Origin: Dyella_A sp049445995
GTDB taxonomy: Bacteria > Pseudomonadota > Gammaproteobacteria > Xanthomonadales > Rhodanobacteraceae
Direction: 5' to 3'
DNA: 64,000 nt
Assembly (NCBI RefSeq): GCF_049445995.1
Contig: NZ_JBMSDZ010000009.1
Location: 82,600-146,599, forward strand
In this document: positions 38,597 through 47,889 of the stretch, in pieces
Numbering within the stretch: the first letter of the stretch is position 1
How the letters are laid out: every line of letters begins with the position of its first letter
Notes under the pieces: generated by a model
Databases searched by the model: none
Told to the model about the DNA's origin: nothing
Seen by the model: the letters and a program-made list of their open reading frames with translations, nothing else
Translations under genes and position numbers: made by a program

Positions 38597-40387
38597 GTGA
38601 ATGCACTGCAGGCCCACCTCGCCAGCTCGCCCGGCCTGGCCGACGACCGCCAGGCGCTGTTGCGCCAGCTGGTCGACGGGCTCGATCCGGCCGAGCTCTA
38701 CTGGATCGCCGCCTGGGTGGCCAACCAGGCGGCGCATCCGACGGCGCGCCCGGGCGTGGCCGGCCCGGCGCACAGCGCGCGCCTGACGGTGCTCTACGGC
38801 AGCCAGACCGGCAACGCACGCCGCATCGCCGAACGCTTCGCGGCGCAGGCGGAAGCGGCCGGCCTGCCGGTGCGACTGCTGCGCGCCGGCGCCTACGCCA
38901 CCCGCGAGCTGGCCGACGAGCGCTACCTTGCCGTGGTGGTGAGCACCCAGGGCGAGGGAGAGCCGCCGGACGACGCGCGCGGCTTCGTCGAATTCCTCGC
39001 CTCGCGCCGTGCGCCGAAACTGCCGAAGCTGCACTACACGGTGCTCGGGCTGGGTGACTCCAGCTACCCGCAGTTCAACGCGATGGGCCGCACGCTGGAC
39101 GCCCGCCTGGCCGAGCTGGGCGCGCAGCGGCTGGCGCCGTTGGCCGAGGCCGACGTCGACATCGAGCCGGTGGCCGCGCCGTGGACCGAAGGCGCGCTGG
39201 CGCTGCTGCGCGAACGGTTCGCGCATGACGCGCCGATCGCCTCGGTGACCCCGCTGCGGGTCGCCGCGACGCGGCCCCAGTTCCATCGCGAGCGCCCGTT
39301 CGCCGCACCGGTGCTGGCCAACCAGCGCATCGTGTCGCGCGCCAGCGAGCGCGACGTGCGCCACGTCGAGCTTTCGCTGGAAGGTTCCGGTCTGCGCTAT
39401 GCGCCGGGCGATGCGCTGGGCGTGTGGCACCGCAATCCGGCCTCGCTGGTGACGGCGTTCCTCACCGTGCTGTCGCTGGATGGCGACAGCGCGGTGACCC
39501 ACGACGGCAAGACGCAGCCGCTGCGCGAATGGCTGGCGCGCGAACGCGAACTGACCCGGCTCAGCCGTCCGCTGGTGCAGGCAGTGGCCGAGCGGGCCGA
39601 CAGCGATGTGCTGCGCGCCGCGCTGGAACAGCCCGAGGCGATCAGGCAACTGCTGGCCAGCCATCAGCCGATCGACCTGCTGCGCGCGCATCGCGCCGAC
39701 TGGGACGCCGCCGCGCTGGTCGCCGCGTTGCGACCGCTGACGCCGCGGCTGTATTCGATCGCCTCCAGCGCGCGGGCGGTGGGCGAGGAGGTGCACCTCA
39801 CCGTCGCCGTGGTCGACTACCACGCGCACGGCGAAGCTCACCTCGGCGCCGCCTCGCGCTGGATCGCCGAGGCCGGCGAGGACGCCACGCTGGACGTCTT
39901 CGTCGAGCCGAACGAGCGCTTCCGCCTGCCCGCCGACGGCGCGCGCGACGTGATCATGATTGGTCCCGGCACCGGCGTGGCGCCGTTCCGCGCCTTCGTG
40001 CAGGAGCGCCAGCAGGCCGGCGCCAGCGGTCGCAACTGGCTGGTGTTCGGCAACCGGCACGGTGCCGACGACTTCCTCTACCAGGTCGAGTGGCAGCAGG
40101 CGCTCAAGGACGGCGCGCTGCATCGTCTCGACGTGGCCTTCTCGCGCGACCAGGCCGGGAAGCGCTACGTGCAGCACCTGCTGCGCGAGCGCGGCGCCGA
40201 GCTGTACACCTGGCTCGCCGGCGGCGCCCACCTGTACGTCTGCGGCGACGCCGCGCAGATGGCGAAGGACGTGCACGCCGCCCTCGTGGAGATCGTCGCC
40301 TGCCACGGCGGCAAGACCCCCGAGGCCGCGCAGGCCTGGCTTTGCGAACTCCTGCAGGACGGGCGCTACGCCCGCGACGTGTACTGA
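38597..40387 (+). CDS. cysJ: Sulfite reductase (NADPH) flavoprotein alpha subunit
   Basis: A 596-residue diflavin reductase that feeds NADPH electrons to CysI. The flavodoxin domain (about 60-205) has LYGSQTGNARRIAE and LGLGDSSYPQFNAMG for FMN. The FAD domain has RLYSIASSARA, and the NADPH domain has MIGPGTGVAPFRAFVQERQ and the C-terminal aromatic DVY. The start is GTG, just after the palindrome. It begins the cysJIH operon with 1 base before the cysI ATG. Confidence 0.96.
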   Translation: MNALQAHLASSPGLADDRQALLRQLVDGLDPAELYWIAAWVANQAAHPTARPGVAGPAHSARLTVLYGSQTGNARRIAERFAAQAEAAGLPVRLLRAGAYATRELADERYLAVVVSTQGEGEPPDDARGFVEFLASRRAPKLPKLHYTVLGLGDSSYPQFNAMGRTLDARLAELGAQRLAPLAEADVDIEPVAAPWTEGALALLRERFAHDAPIASVTPLRVAATRPQFHRERPFAAPVLANQRIVSRASERDVRHVELSLEGSGLRYAPGDALGVWHRNPASLVTAFLTVLSLDGDSAVTHDGKTQPLREWLARERELTRLSRPLVQAVAERADSDVLRAALEQPEAIRQLLASHQPIDLLRAHRADWDAAALVAALRPLTPRLYSIASSARAVGEEVHLTVAVVDYHAHGEAHLGAASRWIAEAGEDATLDVFVEPNERFRLPADGARDVIMIGPGTGVAPFRAFVQERQQAGASGRNWLVFGNRHGADDFLYQVEWQQALKDGALHRLDVAFSRDQAGKRYVQHLLRERGAELYTWLAGGAHLYVCGDAAQMAKDVHAALVEIVACHGGKTPEAAQAWLCELLQDGRYARDVY

Positions 40388-40388
40388 A

Positions 40389-42086
40389 ATGAGCGAGCCC
40401 ACTCCCTTGCCCGTGTCCGAGATGGAGCACATCAAGGCGGCCAGCCGGCTGCTGCGCGGGACCATCGCCGAAGGTCTGGCCGACCCGATCACCGGTGCGA
40501 TCAGCGACGACGACAACAAGCTGCTGAAATTCCACGGCAGCTACCAGCAGGACGACCGCGACCTGCGCGACGAGCGCCGCCGGCAGAAGCTGGAGCCGGC
40601 GTACGCCTTCATGATCCGCGCACGCCTGCCCGGCGGCGTGGTGACGCCGGCACAGTGGCTGGCGTTCGACCGCATCGCCACCGAACACGCCAACGGCACG
40701 CTGCGCATCACCACGCGGCAGACCTTCCAGTGGCACGGCGTGATCAAGCGACGGCTCAAGCCCACCCTGCGGGCCATCCACGACGCGCTGGCCACCACCA
40801 TCGCCGCCTGCGGCGACGTGGTGCGCACCGTGGTCAGCAGCGCCAACCCGCTGCAGCCCGATACGCACGCGCTGGCCTACGCCTGGGCGGCGAAACTGTC
40901 CGAGCATCTGGAGCCGCAGACGCGGGCGTACCACGAGATCTGGCTGGACGGCGAAAAGGTCTCCGGCGACGAGCACGAGCCGCTGTACGGCCCGACCTAC
41001 CTGCCGCGCAAGTTCAAGATCGGCCTGGCCATCCCGCCGCTCAACGACATCGACGTGTTCGCCCAGGATCTTGGCCTGATCGCGATCATCGAGGACGGCC
41101 AGCTGCTCGGCTTCAACGTCGCCATCGGCGGCGGCATGGGCGCCAGCCACGGCGATCCCACCACCTATCCGCGCCTTGCCAGCGTGATCGGCTTCGTCGC
41201 GCCGGAGCAGTTGATCGCCGTGGCCGAGGGCGTGGTCGGCGTGCAGCGCGACTGGGGCAACCGCAGCGAGCGCAGGCACGCGCGGCTGAAGTACACGCTG
41301 GACCATCGCGGCCTGGACGCCTTCGTCGCCGAGCTGGAGTCGCGGCTCGGCTTCGCGCTGGCGCCGGCGCGGCCGTACGCGTTCGAGCACAACGGCGACC
41401 GCTACGGCTGGACCGAAGGCGAGGGCGGCCGCTGGCACCTCACCCTGCACATCGAGGCCGGCCGCCTCGCCGATGTGGGCGCGGTGCGCTCGCTCAGCGG
41501 CCTGCGCGAGCTGGCGAAGGCCCACACCGGCAGCTTCCGCATGACCTGCAACCAGAACGTGATCGTGGCCGACGTGGCCGTGGCCGATCGGGCACGCATC
41601 GACGCGCTGGTCGCCGAATACGGCCTGGATGGCTACGCCAAGGCCAGCCCGATCCGCCGTCACGCCGTGGCCTGCGTGGCGCTGCCCACCTGCGGGCTGG
41701 CGATGGCCGAGAGCGAGCGCTACCTGCCGGAGCTGCTGCCGAGGCTGGAGGCGCAGCTCGACCGCCACGGCCTGGTCGATGCGCCGATCCTGCTGCGCCT
41801 GTCCGGCTGCCCCAACGGCTGCTCGCGGCCCTACCTGGGCGAGATCGCGCTGGTCGGCCGCGCGCCGGGCCGCTATGACCTGCGCCTGGGCGCCGACTTC
41901 CGCGGCCAGCGGCTCAACCGCATCTACCGCGAGAACATCGACGAGGCCGCCATCCTCGCCGCGCTCGATCCGCTGTTCGCCCGCTACGCCGCCGAGCGCG
42001 ACGCGGGCGAGGGCTTCGGCGATTTCCTCGTGCGCATCGGCGAGGTCAGCGCGCCGCAGAAGATTCCCGCGCAGGTGATCGCATGA
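40389..42086 (+). CDS. cysI: Sulfite reductase (NADPH) hemoprotein beta subunit
   Basis: A 565-residue siroheme enzyme reducing sulfite to sulfide by six electrons. The ligands for the [4Fe-4S] cluster and siroheme are CVALPTC (CX5C) and CPNGC (CX3C) in the C-terminal third. Conserved RLPGGVVTPAQW and ITTRQTFQWHGV line the substrate side. It begins 1 base after the cysJ stop and overlaps the cysH start by 4 bases (ATGA). Confidence 0.97.
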   Translation: MSEPTPLPVSEMEHIKAASRLLRGTIAEGLADPITGAISDDDNKLLKFHGSYQQDDRDLRDERRRQKLEPAYAFMIRARLPGGVVTPAQWLAFDRIATEHANGTLRITTRQTFQWHGVIKRRLKPTLRAIHDALATTIAACGDVVRTVVSSANPLQPDTHALAYAWAAKLSEHLEPQTRAYHEIWLDGEKVSGDEHEPLYGPTYLPRKFKIGLAIPPLNDIDVFAQDLGLIAIIEDGQLLGFNVAIGGGMGASHGDPTTYPRLASVIGFVAPEQLIAVAEGVVGVQRDWGNRSERRHARLKYTLDHRGLDAFVAELESRLGFALAPARPYAFEHNGDRYGWTEGEGGRWHLTLHIEAGRLADVGAVRSLSGLRELAKAHTGSFRMTCNQNVIVADVAVADRARIDALVAEYGLDGYAKASPIRRHAVACVALPTCGLAMAESERYLPELLPRLEAQLDRHGLVDAPILLRLSGCPNGCSRPYLGEIALVGRAPGRYDLRLGADFRGQRLNRIYRENIDEAAILAALDPLFARYAAERDAGEGFGDFLVRIGEVSAPQKIPAQVIA

Positions 42087-42805
42087 ACCCCGCCTACCTC
42101 GACGCCGCCGCCCGCGATCCGGCCGTGCTCGGTCGGCTGGACGCCTGGCTGGGTCGGCTCGATGCGGTCGAGCGGGTGCGCTGGATAGTGCGCAACGTGC
42201 CGGGTCCGCTGGTGCTGTCGTCCAGCTTCGGCGCGCAGTCGGCGCTGATGCTGCACCTGGTCACGCGCGAGCAGCCGGACATCCCGGTGGTGCTGATCGA
42301 CACCGGCTACCTGTTCCCTGAGACCTACCGCTTCGTGGACCAGCTCACCGACCGCCTCAAGCTCAACCTCAAGGTCTACCGCCCGGCGCTGAGCCCGGCG
42401 TGGATGGAGGCCCGTCACGGCCGGCTGTGGGAACAGGGCGAGGAGGGCATCAAGCGCTACAACGAGCTGCGCAAGGTGGAGCCGATGCAGCGTGCGCTGG
42501 CCGAGCTCGGCGCCTCGGGCTGGTTTTCCGGCCTGCGTCGCGTGCAGTCGCGCAGCCGCGAGCGGATTGCCTTCGCGCAGCGTCGCAAGGGCCGCTGGAA
42601 ATTTCACCCCGTCGCCGACTGGCGCGACCGCGACGTGGGCCAGTACCTCGCCCAGCACGGATTGCCCTACCACCCGCTGTGGGAGCAGGGCTACGTGTCG
42701 ATCGGCGACGTGCACACCACGCGGCCGTGGCAGCCCGGGATGGCGGCGGAGGACACGCGGTTCTTCGGGCTGCACCGGGAGTGCGGCTTGCACGAGGCGG
42801 TGTAA
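42083..42805 (+). CDS. cysH: Phosphoadenosine phosphosulfate (PAPS) reductase
   Basis: A 240-residue thioredoxin-dependent reductase producing sulfite. The PP-loop type motif SSSFGAQSALMLHLV and the C-terminal catalytic Cys in ECGLHEAV are present. The two extra Cys pairs that hold the iron-sulfur cluster of APS reductases are absent, so PAPS is the likely substrate, implying a cysC-type kinase elsewhere. It is coupled to cysI by a 4-base overlap. Confidence 0.96.
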   Translation: MNPAYLDAAARDPAVLGRLDAWLGRLDAVERVRWIVRNVPGPLVLSSSFGAQSALMLHLVTREQPDIPVVLIDTGYLFPETYRFVDQLTDRLKLNLKVYRPALSPAWMEARHGRLWEQGEEGIKRYNELRKVEPMQRALAELGASGWFSGLRRVQSRSRERIAFAQRRKGRWKFHPVADWRDRDVGQYLAQHGLPYHPLWEQGYVSIGDVHTTRPWQPGMAAEDTRFFGLHRECGLHEAV

Positions 42806-42851
42806 TGCCGAGAGTTGCCGGTTCATCGCCAGCCGGTTCATGTCCCCCTCG

Positions 42852-42934
42852 CCGTCGTTCCAGCGAAAGCTGAAATCCAGTGCCTTTCGACACTGCAAAG
42901 AGGCGCCGGATCCCGGCTTTCGCTGGAATGACGG
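42852..42934. repeat. Long inverted-repeat element, copy 2
   Basis: A left arm starting CCGTCGTTCCAGCGAAAGC and a right arm ending GGCTTTCGCTGGAATGACGG (42915-42934) pair with a few mismatches around a longer, unpaired centre. It fills the 205-base gap between the converging cysH and cysB genes. The centre shares AGGCGCCGGATCCCGG with the sequence at 30676-30691. Confidence 0.85.
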
Positions 42935-43010
42935 GCGGTGGTTTTCGAGGAAGGCACGTTCTTTCGTCTCCCGCGGCTTCAGCATGGCCGAAGCGCCGTC
43001 ACGCAGCTTG

Positions 43011-44018
43011 TCAAACCCTTGCCGCCACTGGCTTCACCGCCCCTTTCGCCGCCCGCTCGCGCCAGGTCGGCGCCGTCGGCCATTCCACCGCCTCGCCGCT
43101 GGACACATGCCGCGCCACCGCCTTGCGCTCCAGCTGCGGGGCGAAGCCGGTGATGAAGGCCAGCGCGAATTCGCGCAGCACGCTGTCCTTGCGCAGCACG
43201 ATCCAGGTGGTGCAGGGCGCGAACAGCCGGTCGGCGGCGAGGATGCGCAGGTCGACACGGTCGGCGGGCAGCAGCGCCATCTCGGCCAGCACGCCCACGC
43301 CGAGGCCGGCGCGCACGTAGGTCTTGATCAGGTCGGCGTCGCTGGCGGTCATGGCGATCTGCGGCTGCAGGCCGGCGGACTCGAAGGTGCGGCGCAGCGA
43401 GGATTCGGGCTTGAGCGAGGAGTCGTAGCTCACCAGCGGCTGCGCGGCCAGTTCATCCAGCGTCGGTGCGCGGTCGAGCGCGGCCAGCGGATGCTCTTTC
43501 GGCACCACCACCCGACGCTGCCAGCGATAGGCGGGCAGCGCGATCACGCCGGCCGGCGGTGCGCCGGCGGTGCTGACCACGGCCAGGTCGACGCCGCCGC
43601 TTTCCAGCAGCCCCAGCAGCTCGGCGTCGGCGGCCGGCTGCAGGTGCACGCTCACTTCCGGGTAGCTGCGGCTGAGCGCGGCGATCGCGCCGGGCAGGGC
43701 GAAGCGCGCCTGGGTGTGGGTGGTGGCGATGCGCAGCGTGCCGCGCGCCTCGTTGCGCAGGTTGGCCGCCACCGACTGGATGTTGCCCACCTCGGCGAGG
43801 ATCGTCCGCGCGCGTTCCAGCACGTGGGTGCCGGCGTGGGTGATCGCATCCAGGCTCTTGCCCTTGCGGTTGAACAGCTGGAAACCCAGTTCCTCCTCCA
43901 GTTGCTTGAGCTGCTTGCTCAGTCCCGGCTGGGTGGCGTGCACGCGCTCGGCGGCCAGGGTGATGTTGAGCCCGGAGTCGGCGATCGCGATCAGGTAGCG
44001 CAGCTGGGTCAGCGTCAT
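43011..44018 (-). CDS. cysB: LysR-type regulator of sulfur assimilation, CysB-like
   Basis: A 335-residue LysR protein with an N-terminal winged helix (MTLTQLRYLIAIADSGLNITLAAERVHATQPGLSKQLKQLEEELG) and a C-terminal effector domain. The phrases NITLAAERVHATQPGLSKQ, TTHTQARFALP and TYVRAGLGVGVLAEMA are close to CysB/Cbl proteins, which sense O-acetylserine or thiosulfate/sulfate. Its place between cysJIH and cysG supports this. It is divergent from cysG, with 241 bases between. Start chosen at MTLTQLRYL. Confidence 0.92.
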   Translation of the reverse strand: MTLTQLRYLIAIADSGLNITLAAERVHATQPGLSKQLKQLEEELGFQLFNRKGKSLDAITHAGTHVLERARTILAEVGNIQSVAANLRNEARGTLRIATTHTQARFALPGAIAALSRSYPEVSVHLQPAADAELLGLLESGGVDLAVVSTAGAPPAGVIALPAYRWQRRVVVPKEHPLAALDRAPTLDELAAQPLVSYDSSLKPESSLRRTFESAGLQPQIAMTASDADLIKTYVRAGLGVGVLAEMALLPADRVDLRILAADRLFAPCTTWIVLRKDSVLREFALAFITGFAPQLERKAVARHVSSGEAVEWPTAPTWRERAAKGAVKPVAARV

Positions 44019-44088
44019 GCGGGCGCTCCGCGGCGGCCTGCGCGGGAGGCGGGCGCAGGCGACAGGCTGGCGGTGGAGTGTGTTTTCA

Positions 44089-44100
44089 TTTGGACGTCTA
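44089..44100. promoter_or_regulatory. Operator-like motif in the cysB-cysG gap
   Basis: TTTGGACGTCTA shares its first 10 bases with the palindrome before cysJ. It sits 71 bases upstream of the cysB start. Read on the minus strand, GGATGTATAGACGTCC gives two adjacent 8-mers resembling MetJ boxes. AT-rich CATAACC and CGATAAATCATTT at 44150-44190 may hold the cysG promoter or a CysB site. Confidence 0.45.
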
Positions 44101-44259
44101 TACATCCGATTTGTGCGGTGCGTCAAGCGCGGGGTACGGTGGGTTGATTCATAACCTGCCGGCATATCGCCCATTCGATAAATCATTTGTGGCCGCGGGC
44201 TTGCCTGCCTAGCTTGGCCGGATGCGCCGCCCGGCGCGGCGTACCGAGTAATGCCCCCG

Positions 44260-45735
44260 ATGAAGCTCTATCCGCTGTTCGCCGATCTCGTCGACCGCCC
44301 CGTACTGGTGGTCGGCGGCGGCGCGGTGGCCGAGCGCAAGACCGCCGCGCTGGTGGAGGCCGGTGCGCGCGTCACCGTGGGTTCGCCCGCCCTGTCGCCG
44401 CTGCTGGCGCAGTGGGCGCAGGCCGGTCGCATCGTGCACGTCGCCGGCCGTTTCGAGGCGCGCTGGCTGGATCATGCGTGGCTGGTGATCGCCGCCACCG
44501 ACGATGAGGCGCTGCACCAGCGCATCGTCGAACTGGCCGCCGCGCGACGGCTGTTCTGCAACGTGGTGGACGACGCCGCGCGCTGCAGCTTCCACGTGCC
44601 GGCGGTGATCGACCGCGCGCCGCTGACCATCGCCATCTCCAGCGGCGGTGATGCGCCGATGTTGGCGCGGCTGATCCGCGAGCGGCTGGAGACGCTGCTG
44701 GATCACTCGCTCGGCGCGCTGGCGATGCTGGCCGCGAGGCTGCGCAAGCGCATCCGCCTGCGGCATCCCGAGCCGGCGATGCGGCGGCGCTTCTACGAGC
44801 AACTGTTCGCCGGCCCGGTGGCCGACATGGTGCGTCGCGGCCGGCCCGACGCGGCGCAGGCCGAGGCCGAGCGGTTGCTGGCCTCGGCCGGTGTGGCTAC
44901 GCAAGGCAGTGTGGTGCTGGTCGGCGCCGGTCCGGGCGATCCGGGCCTGCTCACCCTGCGCGCGCTGCGCGCGATGAACGAGGCCGACGTGATCCTGCAC
45001 GACCGGCTGGTCAGCGCCGAGGTGCTGGCGCTGGCGCGCCGCGACGCCGAGCGCATCGAGGTGGCCAAGGAAGCCGGTCGCCACCACACCACGCAGGACG
45101 GCATCCACGCGCTGATGCTTGAACACGCGCGCGCCGGCCGGCGCGTGGTGCGACTGAAGGGCGGCGACCCGTTCGTGTTCGGCCGCGGCGGCGAGGAGCT
45201 TCAGTTCCTGCGCGCGCACGACATTGCCTACGAAGTGGTGCCCGGCATCACCGCGGCGGTGGCCTGCGCCGCGTACGCCGGCATCCCGCTCACGCATCGC
45301 GACCACGCGCAGTCGGTGCGCCTGCTCACCGCGCACTGCAAGGCCTCGCACGACACGCTGGACTGGCCCGCGCTGGCGCGCGAACGGCAGACGCTGGCGG
45401 TGTACATGGGCGTGTCGCAGCTGGAGGCGTTCCAGCAGCGGCTGATCGCCCACGGTCGCGCCGCGTCGACGCCGTTCGCCCTGGTGGAGAACGGCTCGCG
45501 GCCGCAGCAGCGGGTGGTCACCGGCACGCTGGGCCAACTGGCACGCCGCGCCGCGGAGCAGGCGGTGCGGTCGCCGGCGCTGCTGATCCTGGGCGAGGTG
45601 GCCGCGCTGGCCGAGTCGCTGGCGTGGTTCGGTGCGCCGCCGGTGGGCGAGCGGGGGCATGGCATCCCACCGCGCCGCGCGTCCGCATCGTCCGGCGCAT
45701 CGGTCGACGCGCTGGCGGCCATTCACCATGTCTGA
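44260..45735 (+). CDS. cysG: Siroheme synthase, trifunctional
   Basis: A 491-residue enzyme making the siroheme cofactor of CysI from uroporphyrinogen III. The N-terminal half (1-205) is the precorrin-2 dehydrogenase/ferrochelatase with NAD site VVGGGAVAERK and AISSGGDAPMLARLIRERLE. The C-terminal half is the SAM-dependent methyltransferase with VGAGPGDPGLLTLRALRAM and RLKGGDPFVFGRGGEE. A tail of about 30 residues follows. The ATG giving MKLYPLF aligns with E. coli CysG; an ATG three codons upstream is also in frame. Confidence 0.95.
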   Translation: MKLYPLFADLVDRPVLVVGGGAVAERKTAALVEAGARVTVGSPALSPLLAQWAQAGRIVHVAGRFEARWLDHAWLVIAATDDEALHQRIVELAAARRLFCNVVDDAARCSFHVPAVIDRAPLTIAISSGGDAPMLARLIRERLETLLDHSLGALAMLAARLRKRIRLRHPEPAMRRRFYEQLFAGPVADMVRRGRPDAAQAEAERLLASAGVATQGSVVLVGAGPGDPGLLTLRALRAMNEADVILHDRLVSAEVLALARRDAERIEVAKEAGRHHTTQDGIHALMLEHARAGRRVVRLKGGDPFVFGRGGEELQFLRAHDIAYEVVPGITAAVACAAYAGIPLTHRDHAQSVRLLTAHCKASHDTLDWPALARERQTLAVYMGVSQLEAFQQRLIAHGRAASTPFALVENGSRPQQRVVTGTLGQLARRAAEQAVRSPALLILGEVAALAESLAWFGAPPVGERGHGIPPRRASASSGASVDALAAIHHV

Positions 45736-45801
45736 ACACGCTTTCCCCACCGTCGGCGCATCATGCGCGGCGCTTTTCTTTCCGGTCCCTGGAGCTTCCC
45801 C

Positions 45802-46743
45802 ATGATCTACGACAGCATTCTCGACACCATCGGCGGCACCCCGATCGTGAAACTGCACCGCCTCGCGCCCAAGGGCGTGGAGATCTACGTCAAGGTGGAG
45901 GCGTTCAACCCTGGCGGCTCGGTGAAGGATCGCCTCGCACTGGCGATCATCCTCGACGCCGAGAAACGCGGCGTGCTCAAGCCCGGGCAGACCGTGGTGG
46001 AAGCCACCTCCGGCAATACCGGCGTCGGCCTGGCGATGGTCTGCGCGGCGCGCGGCTATCCGTTCGTGGCGGTGATGAGCGATTCGTTCTCGGTCGAGCG
46101 GCGCAAGCTGATGCGCGCCTACGGCGCCCGGGTATTGCTCACCCCGGCGGCCGATCGTGGCACCGGCATGGTGAAGAAGGCGAAGGAGCTGGCCGAGAAG
46201 CACGGCTGGTTCTGGGCCAGCCAGTTCGAGAACCCGGCCAACCCGGCCTACCACCGCAGCACCACCGGCCCGGAGATCCTCAAGGATTTCGCGGGGCGGC
46301 GGCTGGACTATTTCGTCAGCGGCTGGGGCACCGGCGGCACCCTCACCGGCGTGGGCGAGATGCTCAAGCTGGCGCGCCCGGAAGTGAGGGTGATCGGTGC
46401 CGAGCCGGCCGGCGCCGCGCTGCTCGCCGGCGGGGAATGGCAGCCGCACAAGATCCAGGGCTGGAACCCGGATTTCATCCCCGCGGTGCTCAATCGCGAG
46501 GTGGTGGACGAGATCAAGCTGATCCCCGACGAACGCTCGCGCGAGGTGGCCCGCGCGCTGGCCGCGCAGGAGGGCATCTTCGTGGGGCTGTCCTGCGGCG
46601 GCACGCTGGCCGCGGCGCTGGAAGTGGCCAGGGATGCCCCGCAAGGCAGCGTACTGCTGGCCATGCTGCCGGATACCGGCGAGCGCTACCTGTCGACCTA
46701 CCTGTTCGAGGGCGTCAACGAAGGCTCGGACGAAATCGCCTGA
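45802..46743 (+). CDS. cysM: O-acetylserine sulfhydrylase (cysteine synthase)
   Basis: A 313-residue PLP enzyme that joins sulfide to O-acetylserine. The PLP-binding Lys is K42 in NPGGSVKDR, the substrate loop is EATSGNTGVGLA and the phosphate cradle is GTGGTLTG. Whether it is the CysK or CysM type is not clear from sequence alone; the symbol is provisional. CTGGAG lies 9 bases before the ATG. Its last 29 bases overlap the 3' end of the convergent SURF1 gene. Confidence 0.92.
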   Translation: MIYDSILDTIGGTPIVKLHRLAPKGVEIYVKVEAFNPGGSVKDRLALAIILDAEKRGVLKPGQTVVEATSGNTGVGLAMVCAARGYPFVAVMSDSFSVERRKLMRAYGARVLLTPAADRGTGMVKKAKELAEKHGWFWASQFENPANPAYHRSTTGPEILKDFAGRRLDYFVSGWGTGGTLTGVGEMLKLARPEVRVIGAEPAGAALLAGGEWQPHKIQGWNPDFIPAVLNREVVDEIKLIPDERSREVARALAAQEGIFVGLSCGGTLAAALEVARDAPQGSVLLAMLPDTGERYLSTYLFEGVNEGSDEIA

Positions 46744-47485
46744 GGCGCCACTCGTCGCGGGCCATGTAGCCCGCGGCGATCACCACACCCAGTGCCAGCA
46801 GATACCAGGTGATCAGGTAGCTCAGATGGTGGTTGGGGAACCGGATGACGGTGAGGCCGCCGCGTGGCCATGGCGCCTCGCTGCGCGCGTTGCCGGGAGC
46901 CGCGTCCGCATCGACGAAATACGGCGCGACCCGCGCGGACGGCAGGCCACGCGCGGCGGCGATGGCGGGCACGTCGCGCGAATACCAGCGGTTTTGCGCA
47001 GGCCGGTTGGCGTGCATGAACCCCCCGCCCGGCTCGGACGTCCGCAGCAACCCCGTGATGTCGACCTCACCCGACGGCGCCCGCGTCTGTGCAAAGGCCG
47101 GTGTGCCCGGCAGATCGGCGGGAATATAGCCGCGGTTGACCAGCACGATGCTGCCATCGTCCAGGCGCAGCGGCGCAAGCATCCAATAGCCATAGCCCAG
47201 TTCGCTGGTGCCGTGGACCAGGGTCTGCGCGTCGTGCAGGAAACGCCCGTGCAGGCGCACGTGCAGGTATTGCCATCGTCCACGGTCTGCCGCGGCCCAC
47301 TGTGTGACGCCCGGCGGTGGAACCGGGGGCGCATGCACCCGCGCGGCGACATCGTGGATCAGCTGACGTTTCCAGTGCAGTCGGCGGACCTGCCAGTTGC
47401 CCAACGACACGAACAGGGCAAACAGGGCGATGGCCAGCAGCTTCCATGCCATACGCGCGGGTGCGCCGCGCGGTTTGACGGTCAT
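46715..47485 (-). CDS. SURF1-family cytochrome oxidase assembly protein
   Basis: A 256-residue protein with one membrane helix near each end (LLAIALFALFVSLGNWQVRRL and YLITWYLLALGVVIAAGYM) and a large periplasmic domain, the SURF1 layout. Family motifs include LGNWQVRRLHWK and VLVNRGYIP. SURF1 helps insert heme into heme-copper oxidases. It overlaps the cyoD stop as ATGA, so it is the last gene of the cyoABCD operon. Its 3' end overlaps cysM on the other strand. Confidence 0.92.
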   Translation of the reverse strand: MTVKPRGAPARMAWKLLAIALFALFVSLGNWQVRRLHWKRQLIHDVAARVHAPPVPPPGVTQWAAADRGRWQYLHVRLHGRFLHDAQTLVHGTSELGYGYWMLAPLRLDDGSIVLVNRGYIPADLPGTPAFAQTRAPSGEVDITGLLRTSEPGGGFMHANRPAQNRWYSRDVPAIAAARGLPSARVAPYFVDADAAPGNARSEAPWPRGGLTVIRFPNHHLSYLITWYLLALGVVIAAGYMARDEWRLRRFRPSLR

Positions 47486-47889
47486 GCGCCTGGCGTGTGC
47501 TGCATGGCTTGCGGCGGCATCTGCATCATGTTGGCGTTCTCGTGATACATGACCCAGACCGACGCGCCCAGCACGATCACCACCAGCACGACCGTAAAAA
47601 TGAAGGCCAGCATGTTCCAGCCGTTCTCCGAGCGGGTGTCCAGGTGCAGGAAATACACCACGTGCACCACGATCTGCACCGCCGCCAGGCCAAGCACCAG
47701 CACGGCGGTGACGACGGGGCTGGAAATCACGTGGCCCATCACCAGCCAGAACGGAATGACGGTAAGCACCGCCGCCAGCACAAAGCCGGTGAGATAACCA
47801 CGCATACTGCCGTGCGCCGCGTGGTCCGCGGCGTGGGCACCCTCATGCGGCGCGTCGTGCCCGTGCATCGGGGCGGATGGATGGCTCAT
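47482..47889 (-). CDS. cyoD: Cytochrome bo3 quinol oxidase subunit IV
   Basis: A 135-residue small subunit with three membrane helices; VIPFWLVMG and VQIVVHVVYFLHLDTRSENGWNMLAFIFT are typical of CyoD. The N-terminus has a His-rich stretch (MHGHDAPHEGAHAADHAAHG). It overlaps cyoC and the SURF1 gene by 4 bases each. Confidence 0.94.
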   Translation of the reverse strand: MSHPSAPMHGHDAPHEGAHAADHAAHGSMRGYLTGFVLAAVLTVIPFWLVMGHVISSPVVTAVLVLGLAAVQIVVHVVYFLHLDTRSENGWNMLAFIFTVVLVVIVLGASVWVMYHENANMMQMPPQAMQHTPGA

